A stretch of 38,183 nt of DNA from positions 1-38,183 of the forward strand of contig NZ_OAOF01000030.1 in NCBI RefSeq assembly GCF_900205965.1. Direction: 5' to 3'. This stretch comes from Lacrimispora amygdalina (GTDB taxonomy: Bacteria > Bacillota > Clostridia > Lachnospirales > Lachnospiraceae). A model generated the notes under the pieces. That model was not told the origin of the DNA, did not search any database, and worked only from the letters and a program-made list of their open reading frames with translations. Shown piece after piece: positions 13,787-23,174 of this stretch; position 1 is the first letter of the stretch, and every line of letters starts with the position of its first letter. The translations under genes and the position numbers were made by a program.

Positions 13787-15697
13787 ATGGTTCTGGACAT
13801 TCCTACAATTTCCATTGTACTTTTTTATATCAGTTTCATACAGCTGCTCATTATGCTGTTTGCTTTTCGTATTATTAAAAATTATCCCGGCATGAATTAC
13901 CTGCTCTTCAGTTGTTTTGCTTCAGCTGTCTGCGGGCTTCTTTATGCTTTCCGTACCTCTTCGGTTCAGAAAGATTTATTGATATACCTTTCCAATATTT
14001 CGTTATATTTTTCCATTTTGGGATTAAATATCGGCTTTTCCAAATTTCTGGGACTTCCTGTCGCCAAAGGTAAACTATTGGCTCTGACCTTTTTGTTTCT
14101 AGTCAGTTATATCTGTTTTATTTTTACCTATAATAATAACAGTTACCGGATTATGGTGTTGTGCTTATTTTCTGCCATTGTTACATTTTTAAACGCGAAT
14201 ATTTTATACAATCATTCCATTGACTCTGTCCGTCCAGTCTCGCGTATTATTGCTGCAGCTTGCATTCCTTACGGATCTTTTCTGATCATCCGTGGTTTGT
14301 TTACTTTTTATAAAGAAACGCAGAATTATAGCATTGGTTCCTTTTTTAACCTCACAAACTATTTTCTGACCATTGCCGGGATCCTTTTATGGACTTATTG
14401 CTTCATTATAATGACTGTCCAGAGGGAACATGCAGATAAGACACTTGCGGAAGAACGTTTTCGCCTTATATTTGAGACAATACCTGACTGTGTATTTATC
14501 TCGGAACTGCATTCGGGTAAAATAATCGATGTAAATGAGTCCTATACCACAATAACCGGTTACACAAGGGAAGAATCCATAGGAAGGACAACTCTGGATC
14601 TAAAGTTCTGGAAAGATCCCAGTGACAGAGATTGTTTCTTTGATATGATCAGGAGGGCTGGCGGTTGTAAAAACATGGAAATCTCCATTCTAAACAAAGA
14701 ACGGAAAAAAATAAACGCCCTTATTTCATCACGGATCACTCATTTGAATAACAATACATACATCATCAGTGTTATCCGGGATATTACGTGGAATCATGAA
14801 TTAAAAAAGCAGCTAAAAAAAAGTGAGGATACGTTTCAGGCAATTATGGAACAAAGTCCTGTCTCTTTTATTCTCACCAATACTTCTGGAGAAATTGAAT
14901 ATGCAAACCCAACCTTCTTACAGCTTATGGGATATGAAATACAGGAAGTTATAGGAAAAAATCCGAGAATATTGAAATCAGGATATCACAACACAGAGTT
15001 TTACCATAATTTATGGACTACAATTCTTTCAGGAAAACAATGGAGCAGTGAGATTGTAAACAGGAAGAAAAATGGAGATCTGATCTGGGAAAATATAATC
15101 CTGACACCGATCTTAAATGAAGAAGGCGAAATTATTCAGTTTCTTTCCACACTGGAGGATATTTCAGACCGGAAAAAGACGGAACAGGAGCTTAAAATCC
15201 AGGCGAGAACCGATATGCTCACCGGAATCATGAACCGGAGAAGCTTTTTGGAGTCAGCACAAAAAGAACTTTCTAATATGAAACATAACAGCCAGACTGC
15301 AGCGTTTCTTATGATAGACATTGACCGGTTTAAGTCCATTAACGACACCTTTGGACATAGTATGGGAGACCGGGCGATCTGTCTGGTGACAGAAGAATGC
15401 CAGAAACTCATGAAGGGGAAGGATTTACTGGGGAGAATCGGCGGCGAGGAATTTGCAGCGTTGATTTTTGACAGCCATGAAGCCGAAATTGTGCAGACTT
15501 CTGATAAGCTGTGCAGAAGCATCGAGCACTTGCTGTTTTACAGTGATGGTCAGGAGAGAATCCCACTGCGCATCAGTGTGGGTGTGACTTTCTATCACCC
15601 GGCTTCCGATACTCTTGAAAGTCTGATGGAACGTTCCGACATCGCCCTTTATCAGGCCAAGAATGCAGGAAGAAACCGGATCTCTGTGATATACTGA
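13787..15697 (+). CDS. membrane PAS-PAS-GGDEF diguanylate cyclase
   Basis: A 636-residue signalling protein. The N-terminal ~210 residues contain about seven membrane helices, like the 7TM sensor regions of clostridial histidine kinases. Two PAS domains follow (about 222-335 and 345-465; FETIPDCVFISE and IMEQSPVSFILTN mark their starts). The GGDEF domain (about 470-635) has the active-site motif GGEEF at 552-556, so cyclic di-GMP synthesis from two GTP is expected. The product-inhibition I-site, normally RxxD, reads KGKD, so feedback control may be weakened. There is no EAL or HD-GYP domain. GGAGG lies about eight bases before the ATG. It stands as a single gene with its own promoter and a strong terminator. 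Confidence 0.92.
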   Translation: MVLDIPTISIVLFYISFIQLLIMLFAFRIIKNYPGMNYLLFSCFASAVCGLLYAFRTSSVQKDLLIYLSNISLYFSILGLNIGFSKFLGLPVAKGKLLALTFLFLVSYICFIFTYNNNSYRIMVLCLFSAIVTFLNANILYNHSIDSVRPVSRIIAAACIPYGSFLIIRGLFTFYKETQNYSIGSFFNLTNYFLTIAGILLWTYCFIIMTVQREHADKTLAEERFRLIFETIPDCVFISELHSGKIIDVNESYTTITGYTREESIGRTTLDLKFWKDPSDRDCFFDMIRRAGGCKNMEISILNKERKKINALISSRITHLNNNTYIISVIRDITWNHELKKQLKKSEDTFQAIMEQSPVSFILTNTSGEIEYANPTFLQLMGYEIQEVIGKNPRILKSGYHNTEFYHNLWTTILSGKQWSSEIVNRKKNGDLIWENIILTPILNEEGEIIQFLSTLEDISDRKKTEQELKIQARTDMLTGIMNRRSFLESAQKELSNMKHNSQTAAFLMIDIDRFKSINDTFGHSMGDRAICLVTEECQKLMKGKDLLGRIGGEEFAALIFDSHEAEIVQTSDKLCRSIEHLLFYSDGQERIPLRISVGVTFYHPASDTLESLMERSDIALYQAKNAGRNRISVIY

Positions 15698-15745
15698 AAA
15701 AAGTAGTGCCTGCAGCATGAAACTCTGCCGCAGGCACTACTTTTT
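15698..15745. terminator. bidirectional terminator between the cyclase and GH1 genes
   Basis: AAAAAGTAGTGCCTGC (15698-15713) pairs perfectly over 16 bases with 15730-15745, giving A-run/T-run ends on both strands. It separates two convergent genes and starts at the stop codon of the cyclase. Confidence 0.85.
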
Positions 15746-17168
15746 ATTCCAGTGAAACTCCGTTTGTTTTTATCACCTTCTGATACCAGTAAAATGATTT
15801 TTTTCTGCTTCGCTTCAGGGTTCCATGCCCCTGATTGTCTTTATCCACATAGATAAATCCATATCGTTTTTTCATCTCCCCCGTAGAAGCGCTTACCAGA
15901 TCGATACAGCCCCACGGAGTATATCCGATTAAATCCACACCGTCGATATCCACCGCATCAATCATGGCTTTTATGTGTTCTCTTAAATAATCAATGCGGT
16001 AGTCATCGGTCACAGTCCCATCATCCTCCATCACATCAGCCGCTCCCAGCCCGTTCTCAACAATGAAAAGCGGTTTCTGGTAACGGTCGTACAATGTGTT
16101 AAGCGTGATACGAAGTCCCAGCGGATCGATCTGCCAGCCCCAGTCTGAAGCCTTGAGATATGGATTTTTAATACTCTTCATCACATTTCCTGCTGTGGAT
16201 TTCTTTAAGACTTCCGGATCTGCACTGGCACAGCGGGAAGAATAGTAGCTGAATGAAATATAATCAACGGTATTCTCTCTTAATATGCGGAAATCTTCCT
16301 CTTCTGCATTCAGGATAATTCCTTCCCTCTCAAAAAATTTCTTTGCATAGGCAGGATACTGGCCTCTTGCCTGGACGTCGATAAAGAAATAGTTGTCCCT
16401 GTCCTTTTCCATGGCTTTCCATACATCATCAGGACTGCAGCTGTAGGGATAAAAATTCCCTGCTGCAAGCATACAGCCAACCCTGTACTCAGGATCGATT
16501 TCATGGGCCAGTCTGGTTGCCATGGCTGATGCCACCAGCTCATTATGTGCTGCCTGGTACTTGACCTGATCGGTGTTCTCCCCTTCCTCAAAGCGGATAC
16601 CCGCTCCCATAAATGGCAGATGCAAAAGCATATTGATCTCATTGAAAGTAATCCAGTACTTAACTTTTCCTTTAAATCTGTGAAAAATGGCATCGCAGTA
16701 ACGGACAAAGCAGTCAATCAGCTTACGGTTTTTCCAGGAACCATACTTTTCTGCCAGAGCTAACGGCACGTCGAAGTGGCAAATGGTAATAACGGGCTCG
16801 ATGTTATATTTTAACAGCTCATCAATCACTTCTTCATAAAACTTAAGACCTTCCTCATTGGGTGCTTCCTCTTCCCCTGTGGGAAAAATCCTGGACCAGG
16901 AAAGGGAAAAACGATAGCATCGAAAGCCCATCTCTGCAAAAAGGGCAATGTCCTCCTTATAGTGATGATACATGTCAATGGCTTCTCTTGATGGATAATA
17001 GGAGTCATCAGGCAGATTTTTGTAATCCATCTCTCCAAGCATGACAGGGAAACGGTTTTCCCCCCATGGCACGACATCCACAGTTCCCATGCCTTTGCCG
17101 CCTTCTAAATAGCCGCCTTCACACTGGTTGGCTGCTGTTGCTCCTCCCCATAAAAAATCTTTTCTCAT
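15744..17168 (-). CDS. GH1 6-phospho-beta-glucosidase
   Basis: A 474-residue glycoside hydrolase family 1 enzyme. FLWGGATAANQCEG opens the barrel; the acid/base Glu is E177 in TFNEIN and the nucleophile is E371 in IVENGLG. The C-terminal SASTGEMKKRYGFIYVD stretch holds the Ser, Lys and Tyr that bind the 6-phosphate in phospho-glucosidases. It therefore cleaves phosphorylated cellobiose, salicin or similar sugars in the cytoplasm. The ATG at 17168 is preferred; the in-frame ATG at 17180 abuts AAAGGA with no spacing. It lies 39 bases after the PTS EIIBC gene, which would supply its phosphorylated substrate. BglA/AscB-type specificity cannot be resolved. Confidence 0.92.
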   Translation of the reverse strand: MRKDFLWGGATAANQCEGGYLEGGKGMGTVDVVPWGENRFPVMLGEMDYKNLPDDSYYPSREAIDMYHHYKEDIALFAEMGFRCYRFSLSWSRIFPTGEEEAPNEEGLKFYEEVIDELLKYNIEPVITICHFDVPLALAEKYGSWKNRKLIDCFVRYCDAIFHRFKGKVKYWITFNEINMLLHLPFMGAGIRFEEGENTDQVKYQAAHNELVASAMATRLAHEIDPEYRVGCMLAAGNFYPYSCSPDDVWKAMEKDRDNYFFIDVQARGQYPAYAKKFFEREGIILNAEEEDFRILRENTVDYISFSYYSSRCASADPEVLKKSTAGNVMKSIKNPYLKASDWGWQIDPLGLRITLNTLYDRYQKPLFIVENGLGAADVMEDDGTVTDDYRIDYLREHIKAMIDAVDIDGVDLIGYTPWGCIDLVSASTGEMKKRYGFIYVDKDNQGHGTLKRSRKKSFYWYQKVIKTNGVSLE

Positions 17169-17207
17169 CGTTTTTACCATTCCTTTCTTTGTGTCAAATT
17201 ATAGTAT

Positions 17208-18635
17208 TTACTTCTTTGCTTGTTCATCCCTGTAAATAATAAAGCAGGCTGCAAATGCAATCAGGGCTGCAACCACCACACCGGCAGTTACCCAGGGAAT
17301 ACTGGAGGTATCATTATTAGCGGGATTGATAAAAGCAGGGAAACCAAAGATTCCTAACGCACCGGACATATATTTCTTTACATTTCCAGCTCCAATGATG
17401 GCACCGCCGATGGATGCAGCCACACAGGAAATAATAAACGGTTTCTTCTTCGGCAGGGAGATACCATAAATAGCCGGCTCCGTCACACCAAAGATACCGG
17501 AGATTGCTGCCGGAATACAAAGACTCTTTAAATTTTTATCCTTTGTCTTAAGCATAACCGCTGCAACCACCGCAGTCTGTGCAAAGGAAGCTGCAAAATA
17601 AGGCTGCATAAAGCTGTCAAATCCCTGTGTATTCAGGTTCATGATATAAACCGGAATCAGTCCCCAATGGAGTCCGAAAATTACAAGAACCTGCCAGAAC
17701 GCGCCAACAATTGCACCTTCTAATACAGGGCTGGCATGATAAGCCGCCTGGGTAAGGTAACCAATCACTGCAGCGATGGAATTTGCCAGAGGACCTACCA
17801 CAACAAAGGTTAAAGGCGCTGCAAGCATCAAAGTCAGAGTCGGAACCAGGAAGTTCTTTATTACATCCGGGATCACCCGTTTCCAGAACTTCTCAATCTT
17901 GGAGGCCACATATACGGCAAGAATGATAGGCACTACAGAAGACGGATAACCGCTTTTTGGCATAATAACAGGAATCTTCATGAACGTAGCATAAATATTG
18001 GATTCAAACATGGTGCCTGCAAACAATACATCCATAACGTCCTTAGAAGTAAGTGCCACTACTTTAGGATAAACCAGAGCACAGCCAAGTGCAATACCTG
18101 TAAAAGGATTCAGTCCAAATTTTTTGGATGCTGTATATCCTAAAATAACAGGCAGATAGTAAAAGAAACCGTCTGCCACCGCATAAAGAAGCTGATACGT
18201 TCCGTTTTCTGCAGTGAGTACTCCTGTAAAAGTAAGAATTGCCAGGATGCCTTTAATAAGACCGGTTGCACAAAATACTCCTAAAATAGGCTGAAATACA
18301 CCGGATATGGTATCAATCAACGCAGAAAAGAGATTCTGGTGCTTTTTAGCATTATCTCCGTCTGCCTCCTGCGGCTCTTCCCCAAATCCCCCGATTCTGC
18401 AGACTACTTCATAAACATCTGGTACATGATTGCCGATCACTACCTGATACTGTCCGCCGCTTTTCATAACGGTGACAATACCGTCGGTGTTTTTTAAGAT
18501 CTCAGTATTTGCCTTTGATTCATCCCTTAATTTAAAGCGCAGTCTGGTAATGCAATGGGTCAGACTGATTACATTGGATTTTCCACCAACGTTCTGAATA
18601 ATAATTCTTGCTAATCCATCGTACTTGCTTGCCAT
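17208..18635 (-). CDS. PTS beta-glucoside transporter subunit IIBC
   Basis: A 475-residue sugar phosphotransferase permease. Residues 1-90 are the EIIB domain with the phosphorylated Cys at C28 (THCITRLRF). Residues about 105-470 are the EIIC membrane domain (GVFQPILGVFCATGLIKGI, NPFTGIALG, GLHWGLIPVYIMN, GVTEPAIYG) of the glucose-glucoside superfamily, beta-glucoside branch. The EIIA domain found at the C-terminus of BglF is absent, so a separate EIIA must serve it. AAGGAG precedes the ATG. It is followed by the GH1 6-phospho-beta-glucosidase and preceded by the broken esterase gene. No LicT-type antiterminator gene or RAT site is visible. Confidence 0.92.
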   Translation of the reverse strand: MASKYDGLARIIIQNVGGKSNVISLTHCITRLRFKLRDESKANTEILKNTDGIVTVMKSGGQYQVVIGNHVPDVYEVVCRIGGFGEEPQEADGDNAKKHQNLFSALIDTISGVFQPILGVFCATGLIKGILAILTFTGVLTAENGTYQLLYAVADGFFYYLPVILGYTASKKFGLNPFTGIALGCALVYPKVVALTSKDVMDVLFAGTMFESNIYATFMKIPVIMPKSGYPSSVVPIILAVYVASKIEKFWKRVIPDVIKNFLVPTLTLMLAAPLTFVVVGPLANSIAAVIGYLTQAAYHASPVLEGAIVGAFWQVLVIFGLHWGLIPVYIMNLNTQGFDSFMQPYFAASFAQTAVVAAVMLKTKDKNLKSLCIPAAISGIFGVTEPAIYGISLPKKKPFIISCVAASIGGAIIGAGNVKKYMSGALGIFGFPAFINPANNDTSSIPWVTAGVVVAALIAFAACFIIYRDEQAKK

Positions 18636-18661
18636 ATGTTATCTTCTCCTTTTTTATATTT

Positions 18662-18683
18662 CAGTAAGGTTTGATCCTTACTG
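18662..18683. other. intercistronic hairpin at the esterase stop codon
   Basis: CAGTAAGG pairs perfectly with CCTTACTG around a 6-base loop. The stem covers the esterase stop codon (18678-18680). On the coding strand an A-rich stretch follows instead of a T-run, so it may stabilise or process mRNA and need not terminate. On the plus strand TTTTTT follows. Confidence 0.5.
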
Positions 18684-19785
18684 TTTTTTCTGATTGTAAA
18701 CCCAATCCATGATTTCTTTGTCCCGGAATGCCAGAACCCAGGAACTATGGTATATCATCTGCCCCGCCTGTTTCATTTCTTCATCACTATACATTGTGAT
18801 CTTATTGTCTTCTGCCCCCTGATCCTTTAAAACCTGATATAAAATTTTGGAAGTATAGCTGGTGCAGACCGGATCATTATCAGCCTGGACAAACCACATG
18901 GGGACATTGGTTATATTATATTGTTTCATTAAATCATTAATACTGTCGTAGGATCTTTGATAATCCTGGTCACTCAGTGTCAGACTGCCATTGAATTTAT
19001 AGGCGAGTCCGTAGGGCTGGGAAAGCGGGATTAAAGTATCCTTTGCACAGATAGGAAGTGCCGCAGCAAAGAAATCAGGATACTGCATTACAAAACGTAA
19101 AACTGCTCCCCCACCTGACGAAGCCCCGCTGATATAAACCCGCTTATCGTCAATCTTTCCTTTATGAATCAGATCCTGAATGAATTCATGAATCACTTCA
19201 TTATAGTTCTCCATCATTTTAAGCTGGTCCGGTATCTCAGAAATCCCAAAACTATAGTTTTCCGGAAACTGGAAGGAAAGTACTGCAGTCTGATATCCAT
19301 TTTCTATCCAAGTTACTGCCCCTTTGTTATTTAAAAGATTGGCGCCTTCCACGGACGTGGCAAGAACTTCTCCTCCCCCGTGTTCCCAGAGCATGAGAGG
19401 TACCTTTGAGGAACCACTTCAGGTTTTCATCGTATGTCGTTTTTCCAAGATATCGAAAAGCATCCACGTACAGCTTTACATTGTTTCCCATGATTCTTAT
19501 GTCGTTGACCTTATAGCTGTCACTTCCGATTGTTATTGTGAAATCCTCTGGTGTGATGCTTCCAAGCTTTGAAATGTCCTTTAAAAGATAAGTAATTGAC
19601 TCTACCTCCTGGCCATCATCTCCCACATATGTATGAAGAGTAACGTTCTCTACTGTAACCCCCTCACCGCCTGCGCATGCTTGCTTCATGGTTTCTGCCT
19701 TTGCCTGATTGGTAAATGCGGTATTGCCAAGAAGCAACGCCATAGACACGAGCAGAGTTCTTTTGATGCACTTGATTTTTTTCAT
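18678..19785 (-). pseudogene. secreted alpha/beta-hydrolase (esterase), frameshifted
   Basis: The 5' part, from the ATG at 19785 with AAAGGAGG upstream, encodes a Sec signal peptide (MKKIKCIKRTLLVSMALLLG, cleavage near AKA) and an N-terminal beta domain ending in YDENLKWFLK. The reading then shifts by one base near 19395-19420. The +1 frame continues SKVPLMLWEHGGGE, with the catalytic Ser in SGASSGGG, the Asp near ADNDPVC and the His in IYHSSW, ending at 18678. This matches the PHB-depolymerase/prolyl-oligopeptidase-like esterases, whose two parts are normally one chain. The gene is either inactive, a sequencing error or, less likely, recoded. It heads the beta-glucoside unit, so the intact enzyme may have removed acyl groups from plant glycans. 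Confidence 0.75.
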
Positions 19786-19887
19786 GTTTTCCTCCTTTAA
19801 AAAAGCCTTTTTTAACCCCATAAAAACAAAAAGACTGATCATACTTACACATTGCTTAAGCAAACATGTAAATATCACCAGTCATGC

Positions 19888-19905
19888 CTGTATCTGCTGA
19901 TACAG
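19888..19905. promoter_or_regulatory. palindrome upstream of the esterase-PTS-GH1 unit
   Basis: CTGTATC-TGCT-GATACAG has perfect 7-base arms around 4 bases. It lies about 100 bases upstream of the esterase ATG, in a non-coding gap that otherwise shows nothing clear. A repressor operator is plausible; no regulator gene is adjacent. Confidence 0.4.
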
Positions 19906-20010
19906 TAACACCCAGTTGTTCATTTTTCATCTAAAAAACAATCACCCTTTGAATATTAAGTAAATATTACCATAAATCCCAATACATGTAAAGACTTTTT
20001 GTATATTTTG

Positions 20011-20880
20011 TCAATCAAAAAGCAAACGCTTTACCCCTTCCACAGGCATCTCCTGTCCTGTATAGAGCTTAAAAGCTGCAGCCCCCTGCCAGACAAGCAT
20101 ACCCTGCCCGCTGATACAGTTACAACCTGCTTCTTTGGCTTCTCTCAGCATCTTTGTCTCCTTTGGATTATAAACCGCATCTGTTACAACCAGCCCTGGC
20201 CGGAACATGGTCACATCCTTTACCACACTTTCGTTATCCATGGGTTTCATTCCTACAATGGTAGCATTGGCAAAAATATCACTGGTTTTCATTTCTTCTC
20301 TCATCGTTTCCATATCTGAAATGTCAAATACATTTACAATGCAGCCCGGCTTTTCCTGTCTGATCTTCTCAGCCGTCTGAAGAGTCCTCTCAAAAAATGC
20401 ATCCCTGATATTGAAAATGGAAATTTCTCTTGCTCCTTCTAACGCACACTGCACCTGTATTGCAGTGGCTGCACCTCCACCTCCGCATATAGTGATCTTT
20501 TTATCCTTAATTTCAACACCATGATCTCTCAAGTTATCCACGAATCCCTGTCCGTCTGTCATATGTCCGATGAGCTTACCATTTTCATTAACAATGGTGT
20601 TGACCGCACCAGTAATGCGTGCTGCATCTGACAGTTCATCCATGTATTTGAGCGCCTCTGTTTTGCAGGGCATGGTTACGTTGCAGCCTCTCATACGCAG
20701 GGTTTTTACTGCTTCAATCGCCTTTTCCACCTCTTCTACCGTAACATCAAAAGCGAGGTAGGCATAGTCCAGTCCCAGCTTCTCAAAGCTGTAATTATAC
20801 ATAGCAGGGGAACCGGAATGTCCTACCGGTGATCCAATCAAAGCCATTAAACCTGTTCTTCCAGAAATCCTCTTTTCCAT
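20011..20880 (-). CDS. aroE: shikimate dehydrogenase
   Basis: A 289-residue NAD(P)-dependent enzyme reducing 3-dehydroshikimate to shikimate. The N-terminal substrate domain has GSPVGHSGSPAMYN and GCNVTMPCKTEAL (the catalytic Lys is in the NVTMPCK motif), then GAVNTIV and the Rossmann glycine loop CGGGGAATAI. The C-terminal GQGMLVWQGAAAFKLYTG is characteristic. After the first strand the loop carries NIRDAFFERT, closer to the YdiB/quinate-shikimate branch, so quinate use cannot be excluded. The ATG at 20880 is preceded by GAGGAG at seven bases; an in-frame ATG five codons earlier overlaps that site and is rejected. The gene is monocistronic with its own promoter. Confidence 0.92.
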   Translation of the reverse strand: MEKRISGRTGLMALIGSPVGHSGSPAMYNYSFEKLGLDYAYLAFDVTVEEVEKAIEAVKTLRMRGCNVTMPCKTEALKYMDELSDAARITGAVNTIVNENGKLIGHMTDGQGFVDNLRDHGVEIKDKKITICGGGGAATAIQVQCALEGAREISIFNIRDAFFERTLQTAEKIRQEKPGCIVNVFDISDMETMREEMKTSDIFANATIVGMKPMDNESVVKDVTMFRPGLVVTDAVYNPKETKMLREAKEAGCNCISGQGMLVWQGAAAFKLYTGQEMPVEGVKRLLFD

Positions 20881-20914
20881 ATTTGCGCTCCTCATTATCA
20901 GATGTTTTTACGAT

Positions 20915-20944
20915 ACCATAACACTTCTTTTACCAGCTTGTCAA
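20915..20944 (-). promoter_or_regulatory. aroE promoter
   Basis: On the minus strand TTGACA (20944-20939), an 18-base spacer and TATGGT (20920-20915), about 35 bases upstream of the ATG. Confidence 0.6.
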
Positions 20945-20975
20945 CATCTAACTGCTTCAATTTACCACTTTACAG

Positions 20976-21023
20976 CAAAAACGCAGCCTCTTTCGGAATC
21001 GTCCGGCTGAGACTGCGTTTTTT
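20976..21023 (-). terminator. terminator after the GH95 gene
   Basis: AAAAACGCAG(CCTC) pairs with (GAGA)CTGCGTTTTT around a loop of about 19 bases. It follows the GH95 stop at 21032 and closes the efflux-GH95 operon; a T-run follows on the minus strand. Confidence 0.7.
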
Positions 21024-21031
21024 GGTCAAAC

Positions 21032-23173
21032 CTAATAGATTGTATAATCTTCTAATTTTCCGTTGCTCCATTTGATATCTACTGTCTTACCGTTCTTGAT
21101 CCTGAGACCTTTCACATAGCCATCCTCAAACTCAGCGGGAAGAGCCGGCAGAATTTTTACCTTGCCGTTTCGGTCCTGCACCAGCATATTGGCGATTCCT
21201 GCCGTTCCCCCGAAATTACCGTCAATCTGAAACGGCGGATGGGCACACCAGAGATTCTCATAGGTAGATCTGGTCAGCAGAGTTTTTAAATATTCATAAG
21301 CGTGCTCAGAGTCTTCCAGTGCTGCAAAAAGATTGATAATCCATGCACAGCTCCAGCCGGTATAACCGCCTCCGTTTGCCAGACGCAAAAGCAGAGAGGT
21401 TTTACACGCCTCAGTCAGTGCTTCATCCCCTTCAAACAGCTCAGATGGGAACAGTCCATACAGATGGGAAACATGGCGGTGTCCGGGTTCTGACTCTTCG
21501 AATTCCTTATGCCACTCTAACAGCTGGCCTTTGCTTCCGATTTTAAATGGAGTGAGCTTACTCAGTCTTTCTGTTATTTCTGGTAAAACCTCATCATCTA
21601 ACCCTAAGATGTCACATGTTTTCTGAAAATTTCCAAAAACTTCCCGGATAATGGCCAGATCCATTGCTGTAGACATAGCAACCGACACTGCACCGTCTTT
21701 GCTGCCAGGAACTTTATACTTATTTTCCGGCGATGTGGATGGGCAGGTGACATACTTATCCTCATACAGATACAGCCAGTCAATGAGGAACAGGGCTGCT
21801 TCTTTCAGGATTGGATACGCGGTTTCTTTCAGGAACTGGCGGTCCGGATTGTACTCATAATGCTTAAACAGTTCGTTGGTTAACCACGCGCCGCCCATGG
21901 GCCACATTGACCAGGTAACGCTTTCCGGTTCCCCTTCTGCTTCGCCGTGGGCCATTCCAACCGGATTGGTATTGCACCAGTAATCCGCATTATGGTGGTG
22001 CACAAAGCCTCTGCACTGATAATGAACTTTGGCAGTCTTCTTACCTTCCTCACAAATACGCTTTACAAACTCAAAGTAAGGCTTAAGACATTCTTTTAAA
22101 TTACAGCTTTGTGCAAGCCAGTAATTCATCTGTGCATTGATGTTGGTAGTCCAGTTGCAGCTCCAGGGCGCTCTTAACTGCCAGCTCCAGATTCCCTGTA
22201 AATTAGCAGGGAGACTGCCTTCTCTGGAAGAGCTGATAAGTAAATATCTTCCGTATTGGAAGTAGAGTGCGTAAATTGCATTATCCTTCTCCCCATCCCG
22301 AAGCCTTTGAAGCCTCACATTGGTTGGAATTTCAGGCTGCTCTCCAAGATAGAGCTCTGCCTTGTCATAGATGGATTTGTAATCACGGATATGCTGCTCT
22401 TTGATCTCATCATATGCTGATAAACGGTCAAAAGCAGGCTCCTTCACTGCGTAGAATGCCAATATGACAGTGGATGCATGTAAGATGCGAAGCCCCTCTT
22501 TCTCACAGACTGCTTCTCCATCGCAGGAAAGAAGCTGTAAGCCTCCATGAAACTCCATTCCCTTCTCTCCCTGAACAATCGGATTTGGGGTGTAATCCAC
22601 ATAGGAAGGATCCACATGTTCCGGACATGTTCCGCTTATAGCAATCCCCTCTTTCCCATACTCTGCTTTGTATGGTACCTGGGATTCAAAAGAAATCAGT
22701 GTATTGATCGCTTTTTTCTCACAATCCAGTTTAATAAAGAATGCTTTGGCAGGATAACTTGCAAAGTATTCCCTGTTGTAGCTTACACCGTTTACCCGGT
22801 AACTTACATGGCTGACGGACTGATCCAGATTCAGATCACGACTGTAGTCCGTCACGTCTCCTTCATGGTCAAAGTCCATGTACAGATTTCCCAGGGGAAG
22901 ATAGGATTCATTGTATTCTCCAAGCATATGAGTCCGGATCAATTCCTCCGCCTGTTCATACTTCTCCTGCTCCACCAGCCTGCGGCACTGTTCCAGATAA
23001 GGAAATGCACCATGGTTATTTTTGTCATGACGATAGCCTGACCAGAGACTCTCTTCGTTTAGTCCAAGGCACTCTCTTTTTTCGTTTCCCCATATCATGG
23101 CGCCCAGACTACCATTGCCGATTGGGAGAGTTTCTTCCCATTTACCTGCCGGTTCGGTGTAAAATAGTTTCAT
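21032..23173 (-). CDS. glycoside hydrolase family 95 (alpha-L-fucosidase/galactosidase type)
   Basis: A 713-residue enzyme. The N-terminal beta domain shows WEETLPIGNGSLGAMIWG and LNEESLWSGY, diagnostic of GH95. The (alpha/alpha)6 barrel follows with SSREGSLPANLQGIWSW, HHHNADYWCNTNPVG (the Asn pair that activates water in the family), CPSTSPENKY (general acid Glu) and FQIDGNFGGTAGIANML (Asp). The expected activity is inverting release of terminal alpha-1,2-L-fucose or L-galactose from glycans. There is no signal peptide, so it acts on imported oligosaccharides. It is somewhat shorter than many GH95 proteins. Its ATG is one base after the stop of the efflux adaptor lipoprotein gene, with AGGGGA inside that gene's 3' end, implying translational coupling to an efflux operon. 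Confidence 0.88.
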   Translation of the reverse strand: MKLFYTEPAGKWEETLPIGNGSLGAMIWGNEKRECLGLNEESLWSGYRHDKNNHGAFPYLEQCRRLVEQEKYEQAEELIRTHMLGEYNESYLPLGNLYMDFDHEGDVTDYSRDLNLDQSVSHVSYRVNGVSYNREYFASYPAKAFFIKLDCEKKAINTLISFESQVPYKAEYGKEGIAISGTCPEHVDPSYVDYTPNPIVQGEKGMEFHGGLQLLSCDGEAVCEKEGLRILHASTVILAFYAVKEPAFDRLSAYDEIKEQHIRDYKSIYDKAELYLGEQPEIPTNVRLQRLRDGEKDNAIYALYFQYGRYLLISSSREGSLPANLQGIWSWQLRAPWSCNWTTNINAQMNYWLAQSCNLKECLKPYFEFVKRICEEGKKTAKVHYQCRGFVHHHNADYWCNTNPVGMAHGEAEGEPESVTWSMWPMGGAWLTNELFKHYEYNPDRQFLKETAYPILKEAALFLIDWLYLYEDKYVTCPSTSPENKYKVPGSKDGAVSVAMSTAMDLAIIREVFGNFQKTCDILGLDDEVLPEITERLSKLTPFKIGSKGQLLEWHKEFEESEPGHRHVSHLYGLFPSELFEGDEALTEACKTSLLLRLANGGGYTGWSCAWIINLFAALEDSEHAYEYLKTLLTRSTYENLWCAHPPFQIDGNFGGTAGIANMLVQDRNGKVKILPALPAEFEDGYVKGLRIKNGKTVDIKWSNGKLEDYTIY

Positions 23174-23174
23174 A

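Noticed and set aside
18636..18700. LicT-type RAT/terminator control of the PTS gene
   Set aside because: The hairpin at 18662-18683 has no T-run on the coding strand, and no RAT-like sequence or antiterminator gene is visible.
19395..19420. Programmed +1 frameshifting in the esterase gene
   Set aside because: There is no recognisable slippery codon with a stop in the shifted position and no stimulatory structure; mutation or sequencing error is simpler.
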